Numbered from the stretch's first letter, positions 10,501 through 19,602 are shown. The stretch is 64,000 bases of DNA from Pirellulaceae bacterium (GCA_026004775.1 BPJU01000003.1:445781-509780), one strand, 5' to 3'. The notes: generated from the sequence alone by a model not told the origin. Numbers and translations: made by a program.

Positions 10501-10642
10501 AATACGCCACGAAATTGCGTTTTAGTATGGCGTAGGCGGCTTTCTTGTATTTTGCCAGAGGCATCACTGCCAGAACAAATAATCCCACGAATATCGCGTC
10601 GATAAGAAACAACTTCAACAGTTCAACCAGCATTTCCGTCAT
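7556..10642 (-). CDS. Fused ABC-2 permease (GldF-like) and GldG/Uup-like extracytoplasmic protein
   Basis: About 1028 residues combining two parts that are often separate genes. Residues 1-285 form an ABC-2-type permease with about six membrane segments (KYKKAAYAILKRNFVAYFTNPTGYVFL, then ADERRQGTDELLLTLP). A further segment near 300 leads into a GldG-like domain (about 320-700, including TRGRVSSLSPDTLRL). There is an acidic S/Q/D-rich linker near 720-800, a coiled coil near 900-985 and a last membrane segment followed by an Arg-rich tail. With the upstream ATPase this should make a complete ABC exporter-like complex. Gld proteins serve gliding in Bacteroidetes, but here the role is unknown. 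The frame opens at TTG 10651; ATG 10642 behind GGAGG is preferred. Confidence 0.82.
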   Translation of the reverse strand: MTEMLVELLKLFLIDAIFVGLFVLAVMPLAKYKKAAYAILKRNFVAYFTNPTGYVFLCMFVLLSSFAAFWPHEFFAANLASLDQLNIYFPYIMLVFIPAITMSIWADERRQGTDELLLTLPADDFDVVIGKYLAAAAIYSASLLFAQLCHYMVLVLLTLGRLDTGLLCANYFGYWLTGLAMLSLGMVASFLTRNLTVGFILGTVFNAPLVFLEFADAIIPSRRLALAIASWSITAKLDDFGRGVVSLSSITYFLAIVVAGLYLCMILIGSRHWWGGREGTRYIGHYAARTLSLLILAVSLTVIFTNHDLRQDVTRGRVSSLSPDTLRLVRNLKPQYPIYVDAFISAQIPEQYVQTAYNLRSLLKEFSAKSSSIHVRLHDNLEPFSEEAVLAERRFGIRPQTIQTRSRGAIRDEQVILGAAFTCGLEKVVVPFFDYGVSVEYELIRSLTTVAKGKRWKLGVVRTDAQLFSMPTFEGGEFRTIPQQMILDELQKQFDVEQVDPESPIEPDKYDVLMVVQPSSLSPEGLDNLLAAIRAGVPTAIFEDPMPVLGVAPGTAEPRRGPGGMFGMMQGPQPKGDIQKLWDLLGLIVPSDPGGFTGVQPKLAWQDYNPYPKLQLSGVPDTWVFASPEAPGGADSLNPQHPITSGLPEILFPIPGMIEEKPSNKLDFTVLVKTGTQAGRISYMTFRENLRDTRMLKLLQGEPTGAQILAALITGELPQEKKLLEDTTPTSAPLDADGQSPEDTSTDAEDELRQDDASQDESNQAQDQQSDSDQSHKEGKEKADSSQSKTKSSEQPKNGEAAKPERKGIRVIYVTDLDLMMNAFLQIRARPDEDPEGIRWRFENVTFILNAIDYLAGIEDYMTIRKHRPVYYNLRHIENQTESARQEELVQRHRFMEEFNKAIEQAEAESRKAEKELQDRYDELVKKQQAGEAVDPNEVLVALQKLQAARELARRRLEQRRNELARDRDRKIQEIQRKTDRIIAEIQYKYKLGAILLPPVPPLLVGVVIFTRRRLRERESISRRRLVM

Positions 10643-10699
10643 GGGCGTCAAGCCTCCATCCGGGTCAACACCTCAAATTCTCGGCGCTCGCCTGGTTCC

Positions 10700-11467
10700 T
10701 TACGCCGGCTGGCCGACGGTCAGGCGAGCGAAAGCGGCATCGAGGTCCTCTCCGTTCTTGGACAATTCCGCCACCGGGCCGTCATACACCAGTTCGCCCT
10801 CGTGGATCAGGATCACCCGCGATGCCATGGCCTGCACTTCCTGAAGGATGTGGGTCGACAACAGAATCGTCTTCTCCTCGCCTAACCTTCTCATGGTGCG
10901 GCGCACTTCACGAATCTGGTTCGGATCCAACCCCGCCGTCGGTTCGTCCAATATAAGTACATCCGGTTCGTGCAGCAGCGCCTGAGCCATCCCCACGCGC
11001 TGGCGGAACCCTTTGGAGAGTTTGCTGATCGGCTTGTGCAATACGCTGCCCAGATCGCACAAATCGACCACCGCCTCGATCCTTTCCCGCGTCCGCTCGC
11101 GCGACATACCTCGAGCTTCGGCGAAAAACTCCAACAAACTCATCGGCGTCATATCCGGATAAAGCGGCCCGTTCTCGGGCAAATACCCTAAATGCCGCGA
11201 TCCGGCGATCCGGTCGGTAGCCATGTTGTGGCCCGCGATCCGAGCAACGCCCGACGTGGGATTCAGGTAGCCGGTCAGCATCTTCATCGTCGTGCTCTTG
11301 CCGGCTCCATTGGGTCCCAAAAAGGCCACCACTTCGCCCTCATAAACTTTGAAAGAGACGTCGCGGACTGCTGCAAAAAAGCCGTAATACTTCGACAGAT
11401 GTTCGGCCTCGATCATCGGCCGCCTGCCGGCCGAACCATTACCAGAAGTGCTCTGTTCGGTCGTCAT
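10700..11467 (-). CDS. ABC transporter ATP-binding protein (GldA-like)
   Basis: A 255-residue nucleotide-binding subunit. It has Walker A GPNGAGKST, a signature sequence LSKGFRQRVGMAQAL (an LSGGQ variant), Walker B DVLILDEPTAGLDP and the H-loop STHILQEV. It should energise the permease encoded immediately downstream (gap about 57 bases) on the same strand. The first 17 residues are not part of the domain, and an internal ATG at 11416 is an alternative start. The ATG at 11467 has AAGGA about ten bases upstream. The whole three-gene unit runs from 11467 to 5803. Confidence 0.93.
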   Translation of the reverse strand: MTTEQSTSGNGSAGRRPMIEAEHLSKYYGFFAAVRDVSFKVYEGEVVAFLGPNGAGKSTTMKMLTGYLNPTSGVARIAGHNMATDRIAGSRHLGYLPENGPLYPDMTPMSLLEFFAEARGMSRERTRERIEAVVDLCDLGSVLHKPISKLSKGFRQRVGMAQALLHEPDVLILDEPTAGLDPNQIREVRRTMRRLGEEKTILLSTHILQEVQAMASRVILIHEGELVYDGPVAELSKNGEDLDAAFARLTVGQPA

Positions 11468-11942
11468 CTTGCTCAGTCCTTACGCCTGGTCTTGCCAAGC
11501 CTCTACCAACAGCCTGCCGCGTCTGTGGTGCCGATTTTCGGCCACACTGGCTGCGACCATTCGCTATTCGTACCGCGGGAGAAGCTTATCCCACAAATTA
11601 TTCCCACCAGCTTTTCCCGCTCGCCTCGTTATCCGTACGGCGTTCGATTCCGCTCGTGCCCTCGGCACGCCTGGGCCACGGCATCGGCCCAGCGAACAGA
11701 AATCAGCCGCCGCCGGATTCGTTCCCAACAGCGGCACACACAACGGACAGCCCCAGCCGTCTCAGGAAGGAAACTTTCCTGGAAAATATATCCGTTTCCT
11801 GATCCCGCTCAACGCCCCTTCTCGGCCCGCACAGAGCACAGAGCATGTACCTGTGCTGGCCCTTGACTACTGCGGGGGTCTGACGGCACGGTGCAGGTCC
11901 CCCCGACGCAGCCTCAAATGAGCTATTACGCGGGCACGCGTG
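11468..11942. other. Intergenic stretch with one G/C-rich inverted repeat
   Basis: 475 bases between nadB (3' end) and the ABC ATPase (5' end), both on the minus strand. A short inverted repeat with GGGGG and CCCCC arms lies at about 11874-11905, close behind nadB. It could end nadB transcription, but it lacks a run of T on the minus strand. Open frames on the plus strand look like background. The ABC operon promoter should lie here and was not identified. Confidence 0.4.
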
Positions 11943-13589
11943 CTATGGTTCGCTTCCCAGCAGCTCTTCACCCGTTCGGGGCTGCCCGGTAGCCTCGTCC
12001 CGCTGAAACCAGAGCCTCTTTCGCCAGTGCCGGTCGTCCGCCTCCGGAAAATCTACCCGGTAGTGCACCCCACGTGATTCGCACCGCCACAGGGCTGCCT
12101 GCACCATCACCTGGGCCAATGTCACCATGTTCTGCAATTGCCATCCTTGTACGCCGTCGAACTGCCGGGGCATCACATAGTGGGCCCAGTGGTCGATCTG
12201 CTCGCGTGCCCGTTCCAGATCGCACTTTTCGCGCAGAATCCCGACCGAGCGCCACATCAGGCTCTGGAGCGAATTGCGAATATCGGCCAGATCCAGGGTT
12301 TCGTCACCGGCTTGGGCTGCCGCTACCTGTAGCAGTCGAGGCCGGACAAGCCCCGGTTCTTCCCGGGCCGCCTGTGCCGCCCCCTGCCCGGCATGGGCTC
12401 CGAAAACCAGCGCTTCAAGCAGGCTGTTCGATGCCAGGCGATTGGCTCCATGCAATCCGCTGGCGGTCACCTCCCCGGCGGCCCACAGCCCGGCAATCCC
12501 CGTGTGGCCTCGGCCGTCCACCGCCACGCCGCCAATCAGATAGTGCGCTCCGGGGCGCACCGGGATCGGGTCGTGAGCGATATCCAACCCGAACGCGCGG
12601 CAGATAGCATCCATTCCCGGAAAACGCTCGCGAACGAATGACTCACCCAAATGTGACAAAGTCAAATAGACACACGGGTGGTGCGTCTTTTCCATCTGGC
12701 GGACGATGGCCCTGGCGACGATGTCGCGCGGTGCCAGTTCGGCACGCGCGTCGTAATCGGGCATAAACCGGTATCCGGTGCGATCCACCAGCCAACCTCC
12801 CTCGCCGCGGACCGCTTCGGTAATCAGGCTGCGGCTGCTGCCGGCGATATACAGGACGGTCGGGTGGAACTGCATGAATTCCATGTCGCGGATCCTGGCG
12901 CCGGCTCGATACGCCATCGCCACGCCGTCCCCGGTTGCCACCGGAGGATTGGTGGTCTCTCGATACAGCCTACCTGCCCCGCCGCTGCACAGAATCGTCT
13001 GTTTGGCCCAGACCAGCGTCGGTCCCCATTGGGGATGGACGACCAAGGCTCCCCAACAGCGTCCTTGGTCGGTCAGCAGATCAACCGTGAAGGTGTTTTC
13101 CCAGATGCGGACATGTTTCAGTTCTTGCGTGCGCTCGATCATGGCCCGCATCACTTCGCGTCCGGTGGCATCGCCCAGAGCATGCACGATGCGGTTGCGG
13201 CTGTGGCCGCCTTCGCGCCCCAGAGCCAGTTCTCCGGCGACTTGATCGAATCGCGTGCCCCATTGAATCAATTCCTGGATGCGAGCCGGCGCTTCGCGCA
13301 CCACCATTTCCACTACCTGCCGGTCACACAAGTTTCCGCCGGCACGAAGCGTGTCGGCAATGTGGTCCTCGAAGCGATCCTCCTTGTCCATCACCCCGGC
13401 GATGCCGCCTTGAGCGTAATGGCTGCTGCTTTGGTCAAGCTGGTCCTTGGTGACGACCAGCACGTCCAAGTCAGCAGGCACCGCGTTGGCCGCACGCAGA
13501 CCCGCAAGGCCGGCCCCGATAATGAGGATATCGGTAAGGTAATGCGGCGTTCGTTTCGGATCGAAAGCTATCAGATAGCGCGGCGTCAT
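11943..13589 (-). CDS. nadB: L-aspartate oxidase
   Basis: 548 residues of the fumarate reductase/succinate dehydrogenase flavoprotein family, matching NadB, which oxidises L-aspartate to iminoaspartate in de novo NAD synthesis. The FAD-binding GAGLAG is at residues 25-30. Other family motifs are SSHYAQGGIAG, EGGHSRNRIVHALGDATG, MEFMQFHPTVLY and GLHGANRLASNSLLEALVFG. The HYAQGG and RHR-like segments favour NadB over succinate dehydrogenase, as does the lack of sdh neighbours. The ATG overlaps the stop of the upstream large gene by four bases (13586-13589), implying translational coupling. nadA and nadC are not in the window. Confidence 0.93.
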   Translation of the reverse strand: MTPRYLIAFDPKRTPHYLTDILIIGAGLAGLRAANAVPADLDVLVVTKDQLDQSSSHYAQGGIAGVMDKEDRFEDHIADTLRAGGNLCDRQVVEMVVREAPARIQELIQWGTRFDQVAGELALGREGGHSRNRIVHALGDATGREVMRAMIERTQELKHVRIWENTFTVDLLTDQGRCWGALVVHPQWGPTLVWAKQTILCSGGAGRLYRETTNPPVATGDGVAMAYRAGARIRDMEFMQFHPTVLYIAGSSRSLITEAVRGEGGWLVDRTGYRFMPDYDARAELAPRDIVARAIVRQMEKTHHPCVYLTLSHLGESFVRERFPGMDAICRAFGLDIAHDPIPVRPGAHYLIGGVAVDGRGHTGIAGLWAAGEVTASGLHGANRLASNSLLEALVFGAHAGQGAAQAAREEPGLVRPRLLQVAAAQAGDETLDLADIRNSLQSLMWRSVGILREKCDLERAREQIDHWAHYVMPRQFDGVQGWQLQNMVTLAQVMVQAALWRCESRGVHYRVDFPEADDRHWRKRLWFQRDEATGQPRTGEELLGSEP

Positions 13590-16500
13590 GGCGATCCTTC
13601 TGTACCGACATCGGCGGCACGCGCGGTCCCCTTGCGAAACGCGTTGAACAGTTCCCGATAGCGAGCCGGCGGCACGGAGCGCTCGGCCGATCCGGCCTGC
13701 TGCTGGCGCTGGTCGCGACGCGACTCGTCGCTCCGCACCTGGTCGGCCGGCGGGCGTAATCCAAGACTCTTCAGAGCCTCCAGCAGTTCCCCACGCCGCC
13801 GAGGATCATCCTGGGCCGAACGCTTAAGCTGTTCCCAACGCCGCACGAATTCGGCAAGCTGCTCGGGTGTCCACCCCAACCGCTCCAGCAGCCGCGGGTC
13901 AGGCTGTTGCTGCTGGTCGCGCAAGTATTCCAACACCAAATCGGTCGCCTTCTCGGCGTACCGCAAATCGGGCTCAACCTCGTGCGACTCCGGCTGCGAC
14001 CCAGCCGTCGCCACGTCCGGTGGCAGCCCGCCGGCATCCACCGGTGCCCCGGAACCCAACCGGCCAGTACCGCGATCCGACCTACCACCCGACGAACCCT
14101 CGTTTGGTTCACTCCGGCCGCCTGGCGCACCAGTCCCTGCGTTGGGCGAACCGCCGGCTGGCTGCTGCCCGCCGGTCTCGGCTGATTTGTCTGTCATAGG
14201 CGAGCCGGATTGGTTAGCGGGCGCTTTACCCCCTTGCGGCTCGTCGTTTTGTGCATCGCCTGCACCCGTGCCTTTGCCGCCGGATTGCTGGTTTGCACTA
14301 CGGCTGTTGTCGCCGTCAGGAAGCTCTGGACGGCTGCCCGCATCCGGCTCCGACCGCCCATCGCCTGCGCGGCCGGCCGTCTGGTCCATCGGCACGCCTT
14401 CGGTACTGGCCGCCTTTCCCGAACCGCCTTGATCGACTGGCGGCTGTTGTGGCTGGTTTTCAGCGTCGCCCGCCTGGCCGGTAGACGCAGGCGGTGTCGT
14501 ATCGCGAGAACCAGCCGGCGTCGAATCCGCAGGCCGCCACTTCTGCTCCTCTAAATACCGCCGCACAATGTCGAACACATCGCCGTCATGCAGGTCACGC
14601 GGGGTTTCCGGTGACTTGCCTTGTGGCTTCTGCCCGCCCGACCTTTCCGCCGCCCGGTCCATCGAAGGAGAATCCCCAGGGGGCCGGCCGCCCGTGCCGT
14701 CGCCTGGCGCGTCGTTTGAAGAAGTACCACTTGCGCCGGCTGGTTCACCGGATTGGGCAGGCTCATCCTTTGAACCTTCACGAGCTGGACCAGAAGCACG
14801 CTGTTTATCGCCAGTTTGTTCGCCGGTTCCAGACGCGGCTGGTTGGCGATCTGCCGGTTCTGACGATTCGTTAGCCGAGTTGGCCGGTGCAGCAGGGCTG
14901 GCTTCTTGCCGGCCTGGCATCGATCGTTCCGCTGGGGACTGGGGTGGTTGTTGCGCCGAGCCTGTTTTCGCGGTTCGCTCAGCATTCTTGCTCTCTGAAG
15001 GAGCCTGTGAACCATCCGGCCGGCCTTCGGCTGGAGATTGTCCTTGTTGGGATGGGCTGGGCTCGCCCGGACTTTCTTTGCGTTGACCTCCTTGGTCTTG
15101 AGAAATCCTCGACTGACTCTCTTGGGATTGGCCTTCTTTGCTCTCGGTTTCTGTGCGGGACGGGGATTTGCTCGACGAGTCGCTTTGGGTCTGTGGGGTC
15201 GCCTGGGGTTGTGAATCGGGTTTTGATTCTGAATCGGATTGCTTCGGCTCGCTGGGTTCTGGTGAATCAGGTTTCGATGGTGAGTCCGGTTGGCCTGGCG
15301 AATCGGGCGTCGGTTTCGGTGGAGGCGACGGTGCCTGGTTCTCTTGCGGATGCTGTTGGGTTCGGGCGCCGTCCGTGCTTTGGCCGGTTTGGTTTTTCTC
15401 GGAAGGAGTTTGAGCGGCTCGCAACGGCGGCAGGATTACCAATTCGTACTCGGGGCTGGTGGTTTCGTTCGGAGCCGGCTTGCCCGTGGAGTCGTGGCGG
15501 TTGTCACGAGCCACCGCGCGGAATCGGATAGTCTGTCCTTCATGCCATCCACGTTCCACCGGAACTACGGTGATTTTCTTGAGGAATTGCCCGTGCCAGG
15601 CTTGATCTTCCAACAATATCTCGGACCAGGTTTCCTCCGGTTGCGACGTTCCCTGGATGGCCACATAGGTAAGACCGAAATCCGGATCGAGAGCACGAAC
15701 TTCGATGGTAACCGGGCTGTTTTCGGGCACTTCCGTGCGCCGCTTTTCAGGTTGGAGCACATGGACTATCGGAGCCAGATCGGGGTAGACGACGATCGGG
15801 TGCACTTCACCCCCGGAACTGGTGCGTCCGTCCGAGGCGACATAATGGACGCGGTAAGAAGCGTGCTCGGGCGAGGACCGATCGGGCGACAGTTTCACCA
15901 CGAAGGCAGCGCGAGCCGACAGCGCGTCGCTTTGCATCAGGAGATCGGCTCGAGGCTCAGCGGCCGGCGAAGACGGATCCCACTCGATGTAGGCTTCGCG
16001 AACAGGAAGGTTGGCCGCGGCATGGACCGTGACGCGTGTACCTTCCGGCGCCTCGATCGCGCCGGTTCCGGCTCGCCGCATCGGAGGCCGATTCATATAG
16101 GGCGGGTATTCGTAATCGATACGAGTGACGCTGATAACCGGTTTTTGCAACACCGTGATTCGGAACATCGGGGTTTGGGCATCACCGATGCGAATGTAAT
16201 ATCGAAGATCCTGACGGACTCCCTGCTCGTCCGGCGGTAGCTGCGCGCGGTACCAGCCGGCATCATCGGCGTTGAGCTCAAGGGGGGCATGTTGGGCTGA
16301 ACCATCGGCAGTCGAATAATACAGTATCGCCTGCTCGCCGGGTCGCATTCCTCGTGCCAATATCTCGACCCGCACCTGCTGTCCGTACGGCACTTGCGCA
16401 TCACCCGGGCGGATTTCGAGGATTTCAACGCGCGAGGGTCGGGCCTGCCTGTTCCACGGCATGAGAATCCGTTCGACCGAGCGCCATGAGCTCTTGGGAG

Positions 16501-17053
16501 ACACAAGCTGATAAAGGGCCATCAGCGTCACCATCGCGGCCAAAAGCAAGAGGCACCGAATGACGCTGGTCCTGTCGATGCTCTCGTCGACGGGCACTCG
16601 TTTGAGATTCTCAGCCGCAGCGTACTCCACAGCATCCATCACTGCCGGCGGCATCCGCTCCGCCGTTCGCCGCAACAACAAAAAATTCACCAGGCTGTTC
16701 ATCAGCCACGGCTTGGCCTCTTCCAACTGTTTGGCGGCATAAAGCGGATGCACCGGATAAACCACATACGGCCCGATGCGACGCACCAACCAAAACAGGC
16801 TCGCACCTGCCAAGAGCACCAGCACGCACCAGCGGAACCACACCGGCAAGTTCCACAGCCAGTGGTCCGCCAGAACTAATACCCCCAGCACTCCCACCCA
16901 CACGGCCAGAAGCTGAATAACGGCGGCCGAGAGTTCGATGAGTCGGATTTTTCGGCGTGCCCGGTTGAGTTGCTTGCGGATGAAGGAGAGCCGCCCGTCG
17001 GCCGTGCGGGATGTATCGGAGACAATGTTCGAGCCGGTCGTACCAACGGCCAT
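13586..17053 (-). CDS. Very large membrane protein with long low-complexity linker (DUF4175-like, unknown function)
   Basis: About 1155 residues. The N terminus has three likely membrane segments (about residues 43-65, 72-92 and 165-185). Residues about 200-545 look like an extracytoplasmic beta-rich region with Ig-like segments. Some 400 residues (about 550-1010) are extreme low complexity, rich in Q, S, P, G and E. The C terminus (about 1025-1150) is a compact helical domain containing LGWTPEQLAEFVRRWEQLK. The architecture resembles DUF4175-type proteins, but I cannot confirm homology. ATG 17053 is preceded by GGGGAGGAAGTG; a GTG at 17056 is one codon earlier. It overlaps nadB by four bases, with no functional link known. 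Confidence 0.7.
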   Translation of the reverse strand: MAVGTTGSNIVSDTSRTADGRLSFIRKQLNRARRKIRLIELSAAVIQLLAVWVGVLGVLVLADHWLWNLPVWFRWCVLVLLAGASLFWLVRRIGPYVVYPVHPLYAAKQLEEAKPWLMNSLVNFLLLRRTAERMPPAVMDAVEYAAAENLKRVPVDESIDRTSVIRCLLLLAAMVTLMALYQLVSPKSSWRSVERILMPWNRQARPSRVEILEIRPGDAQVPYGQQVRVEILARGMRPGEQAILYYSTADGSAQHAPLELNADDAGWYRAQLPPDEQGVRQDLRYYIRIGDAQTPMFRITVLQKPVISVTRIDYEYPPYMNRPPMRRAGTGAIEAPEGTRVTVHAAANLPVREAYIEWDPSSPAAEPRADLLMQSDALSARAAFVVKLSPDRSSPEHASYRVHYVASDGRTSSGGEVHPIVVYPDLAPIVHVLQPEKRRTEVPENSPVTIEVRALDPDFGLTYVAIQGTSQPEETWSEILLEDQAWHGQFLKKITVVPVERGWHEGQTIRFRAVARDNRHDSTGKPAPNETTSPEYELVILPPLRAAQTPSEKNQTGQSTDGARTQQHPQENQAPSPPPKPTPDSPGQPDSPSKPDSPEPSEPKQSDSESKPDSQPQATPQTQSDSSSKSPSRTETESKEGQSQESQSRISQDQGGQRKESPGEPSPSQQGQSPAEGRPDGSQAPSESKNAERTAKTGSAQQPPQSPAERSMPGRQEASPAAPANSANESSEPADRQPAASGTGEQTGDKQRASGPAREGSKDEPAQSGEPAGASGTSSNDAPGDGTGGRPPGDSPSMDRAAERSGGQKPQGKSPETPRDLHDGDVFDIVRRYLEEQKWRPADSTPAGSRDTTPPASTGQAGDAENQPQQPPVDQGGSGKAASTEGVPMDQTAGRAGDGRSEPDAGSRPELPDGDNSRSANQQSGGKGTGAGDAQNDEPQGGKAPANQSGSPMTDKSAETGGQQPAGGSPNAGTGAPGGRSEPNEGSSGGRSDRGTGRLGSGAPVDAGGLPPDVATAGSQPESHEVEPDLRYAEKATDLVLEYLRDQQQQPDPRLLERLGWTPEQLAEFVRRWEQLKRSAQDDPRRRGELLEALKSLGLRPPADQVRSDESRRDQRQQQAGSAERSVPPARYRELFNAFRKGTARAADVGTEGSP

Positions 17054-17389
17054 CACTTCCTCCCCGCCACCAGGCGGTTCAACTTCCTATCAGTGACCAC
17101 TTCGGTGCGGTTTCCCAGTTTAAACTTCTACCGGTTACTATCCCTAATTATAGACGATTTGCTGCGGGCACTCGATCTGCTGCACGGGTGCAGCACTGGC
17201 TGTCGGGGCGGCTCTAGCGTACTCTAAAGCATAGACGCCCCGTCCCTGGCCACGCTATTGCTGGACGTCCGGAGACCGTATGGCCCCAATCACCGGTTGA
17301 GTGTGGCTCAAGTAAGGCACGCCGGCTCGCGGTACGCAGGAGTGCGGATGCCGGGCAGTTGGAACGGGATTTGGTTGAGGTTGTTTTCC
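17054..17389. other. Divergent intergenic region
   Basis: About 336 bases between the divergently transcribed large membrane protein and the UxaA-family gene. Both promoters should be here, but no convincing hexamer pair stands out. A GAGG at 17377-17380 is the likely ribosome-binding site of the downstream ATG. The upstream extension of the plus-strand frame to 17258 has no family-like sequence and is treated as non-coding. Confidence 0.5.
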
Positions 17390-18940
17390 ATGCGAGCTTT
17401 AATCCACTTGCACCCGCAGGACAACGTGGCGGTTGCCGCGCGACGGCTGGCCGCAGGCGAGACGCTCACGACGGATCGCGGCATGCTTCGCGTGGTTGAG
17501 CCCGTTCCCATGGGCCATAAGGTGGCGCTGGTCGACCTGGCCTGCGACAGCCCGGTCGTCAAGTACGGCCAGACGATCGGTTTCGCAGCCCAGCCGATTA
17601 GGGCCGGCCAGTGGGTTCACTGTCATAATGTGGTGTTGCGGGACTTTGACCGCGATCCCAAACCGTGTTCGGCCGTTCCACCACCGCCTGAACCGATCCG
17701 GGACCGCACGTTTCTGGGCTACCGGCGTCCCTCGGGGCGTGTCGGTACGCGCAATTACATCGCAGTGATCTCGAACGTCAACTGCTCGGCTTCGGTGGCC
17801 AAATTCATCGCGCGTCGTTTCGACGCCGAGGCTTTGAAACCTTATCCGGCAGTCGACGGGGTGGTGGCGTTTACTCACGGCGGAGGATGCGGCATGCCGT
17901 ATCGGGGAACGGCTCACGAAATGCTCAACCGCACTCTGGCCGGTATCGCCCGACACCCGAACATCGGCGGCTACCTGCTGGTGGGACTGGGCTGCGAACA
18001 GGGGGCTCTAGGCTACCTGGTGGAAAGCCAGCAGTTGATCCCGCCGGAATGGCTGCGAGCCGGAGCTGACAGAACCAACGGGCCGATACCGGTGCTTTCG
18101 ATTCAGGACTTGGGCGGCACCACACGCACCGTGGAGGCGGGTGTGCGGGCCGTGGCGAGATTGCTTCCCCAGGTGAACGAAGCTCGTCGCGAACCGGTGC
18201 CGGCTTCGGAAATCGTCTTGGCAACCGAGTGCGGCGGCTCGGATGGCAACTCCGGAATCAGCGCCAATCCGGCACTCGGCTATGCTGCCGACAAGCTGGT
18301 CGCCTGCGGCGGAACCGTGATTCTCAGCGAAACGACGGAGATCTACGGTGCAGAACATCTGCTTACTCGCCGCGCGGTGTCGCCGGAAGTGGCCCAGAAA
18401 TTGTTGGATCGTATTGCCTGGTGGAAATGGTATACGGGAATCTTCGGCGCTGAACTGGATAACAATCCATCGGTGGGCAACAAAGAAGGCGGCCTGACCA
18501 CCATAGTCGAAAAATCGCTCGGGGCCATCGCCAAAGGCGGCACCACCGCCCTAGTCGATGTCTACGAATATGCCGAACCTGTACGAGCCAAGGGCTTCGT
18601 CGTGATGGATACACCAGGTTATGATCCGCCGAGCGTCACCGGAATGGTAGCCGGTGGAGCCAACGTGGTGGTATTCACCACCGGGCGTGGCAGTTGCTTT
18701 GGATGCAAGCCGGCACCATCCATCAAGGTCGCTACGAACACCCCGATGTTTCTCCGCATGGAAGAGGACATGGATATCAATGCCGGGACGATATTGGAGG
18801 GCACCGAGACGGTGGCCGAGGTAGGCGAGCGGATCTTTGACGAGATACTGGCGGTGGCCAGCGGCAAGCGAACCAAGAGCGAGGTGCTGTCGATCGGTGA
18901 CGAGGAATTCGTCCCGTGGCTGGTCGGCCCCGTGCTGTAG
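17390..18940 (+). CDS. uxaA: UxaA-family altronate/galactarate dehydratase
   Basis: 516 residues. An N-terminal SAF-like domain (about residues 1-100) is followed by the large UxaA catalytic domain. Characteristic stretches are GYRRPSGRVGTRNYIAVIS, THGGGCGM, GLGCEQ, ATECGGSDGNSGISANPALG and NPSVGNKEGGLTTIVEKSLG. Family members dehydrate altronate, galactarate or related sugar acids using an iron-dependent centre. The substrate is not certain because no uronate pathway genes flank it. ATG 17390 is preferred because the family domain begins there and GAGG lies nine bases upstream. Confidence 0.85.
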   Translation: MRALIHLHPQDNVAVAARRLAAGETLTTDRGMLRVVEPVPMGHKVALVDLACDSPVVKYGQTIGFAAQPIRAGQWVHCHNVVLRDFDRDPKPCSAVPPPPEPIRDRTFLGYRRPSGRVGTRNYIAVISNVNCSASVAKFIARRFDAEALKPYPAVDGVVAFTHGGGCGMPYRGTAHEMLNRTLAGIARHPNIGGYLLVGLGCEQGALGYLVESQQLIPPEWLRAGADRTNGPIPVLSIQDLGGTTRTVEAGVRAVARLLPQVNEARREPVPASEIVLATECGGSDGNSGISANPALGYAADKLVACGGTVILSETTEIYGAEHLLTRRAVSPEVAQKLLDRIAWWKWYTGIFGAELDNNPSVGNKEGGLTTIVEKSLGAIAKGGTTALVDVYEYAEPVRAKGFVVMDTPGYDPPSVTGMVAGGANVVVFTTGRGSCFGCKPAPSIKVATNTPMFLRMEEDMDINAGTILEGTETVAEVGERIFDEILAVASGKRTKSEVLSIGDEEFVPWLVGPVL

Positions 18941-19107
18941 TGCGACAGGCTCTTTTTGGCTAGTTGCTATTCCACCTCTTATTCCCGCTTAATCGGAAGG
19001 CACATACCGGCATGCTTGGGAACTGCCTGGACTCGAGCGCTACAAATGTCAAAGGGCCGACGGTCTGTCCGCGTCCCTGCGATAATTAGCTTGCGATTTA
19101 CCCTTCC

Positions 19108-19602
19108 TCACCTTTTCTTACAGGCAGTACGGCAGCGGGTGGCACATCGGGCGCAGGCCTTGATGCACCGTCGCATGCCTTCCGATATTTCGCCGTCCGT
19201 ATACGGCTCTCCGAACACCTCTTGCCAAAGTCGGGATGTCATTTCAAAAAGGCGTTCCAGTTGCTGCCATTCCTCGAACGATGCTGATCCGAACCCTCCA
19301 TCGTGATCAAGGATCGCGCCAAAATTGGCCATACAATCCTCATAATAGGCTACCGGATGCAGCATATGGATGTGCCACATCTCATCGATGTCTTTGGTAG
19401 GAGCCAATGGAACTCCAGGAAGCAGCCGAGACAACAGCAGAAATTTTCGGTAACGCCGGGCAGCATCAGCTACTTGTGCAACGTCGGCATCCCGGAAGAA
19501 TTCGTTGTCCAGGCGACGGGCTGCTTCGGCAAGATCAACAGATATCTGAATCCTTTCCCAAGGGTCTTTCTGCAACGACGCGAGGTTCTGCAACGTAGTC
19601 AT
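19108..19602 (-). CDS. DUF1399/glycine-rich-domain-protein-like small protein
   Basis: About 164 residues from ATG 19602. The stretch DIDEMWHIHMLHPVAYYEDC, followed by an aspartate/glycine turn, resembles the repeated unit of eukaryotic GRDP (DUF1399) proteins, of which single-unit bacterial versions exist. Histidines and acidic residues in this motif could bind metal, but no activity is established. The C-terminal tail is strikingly Cys/Arg/Lys-rich (CIKACARCATRCRTACKKR). The frame extends upstream to 19671, but that segment contains a perfect inverted repeat (19644-19660) and looks untranslated. It is convergent with the UxaA gene. Confidence 0.65.
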   Translation of the reverse strand: MTTLQNLASLQKDPWERIQISVDLAEAARRLDNEFFRDADVAQVADAARRYRKFLLLSRLLPGVPLAPTKDIDEMWHIHMLHPVAYYEDCMANFGAILDHDGGFGSASFEEWQQLERLFEMTSRLWQEVFGEPYTDGEISEGMRRCIKACARCATRCRTACKKR

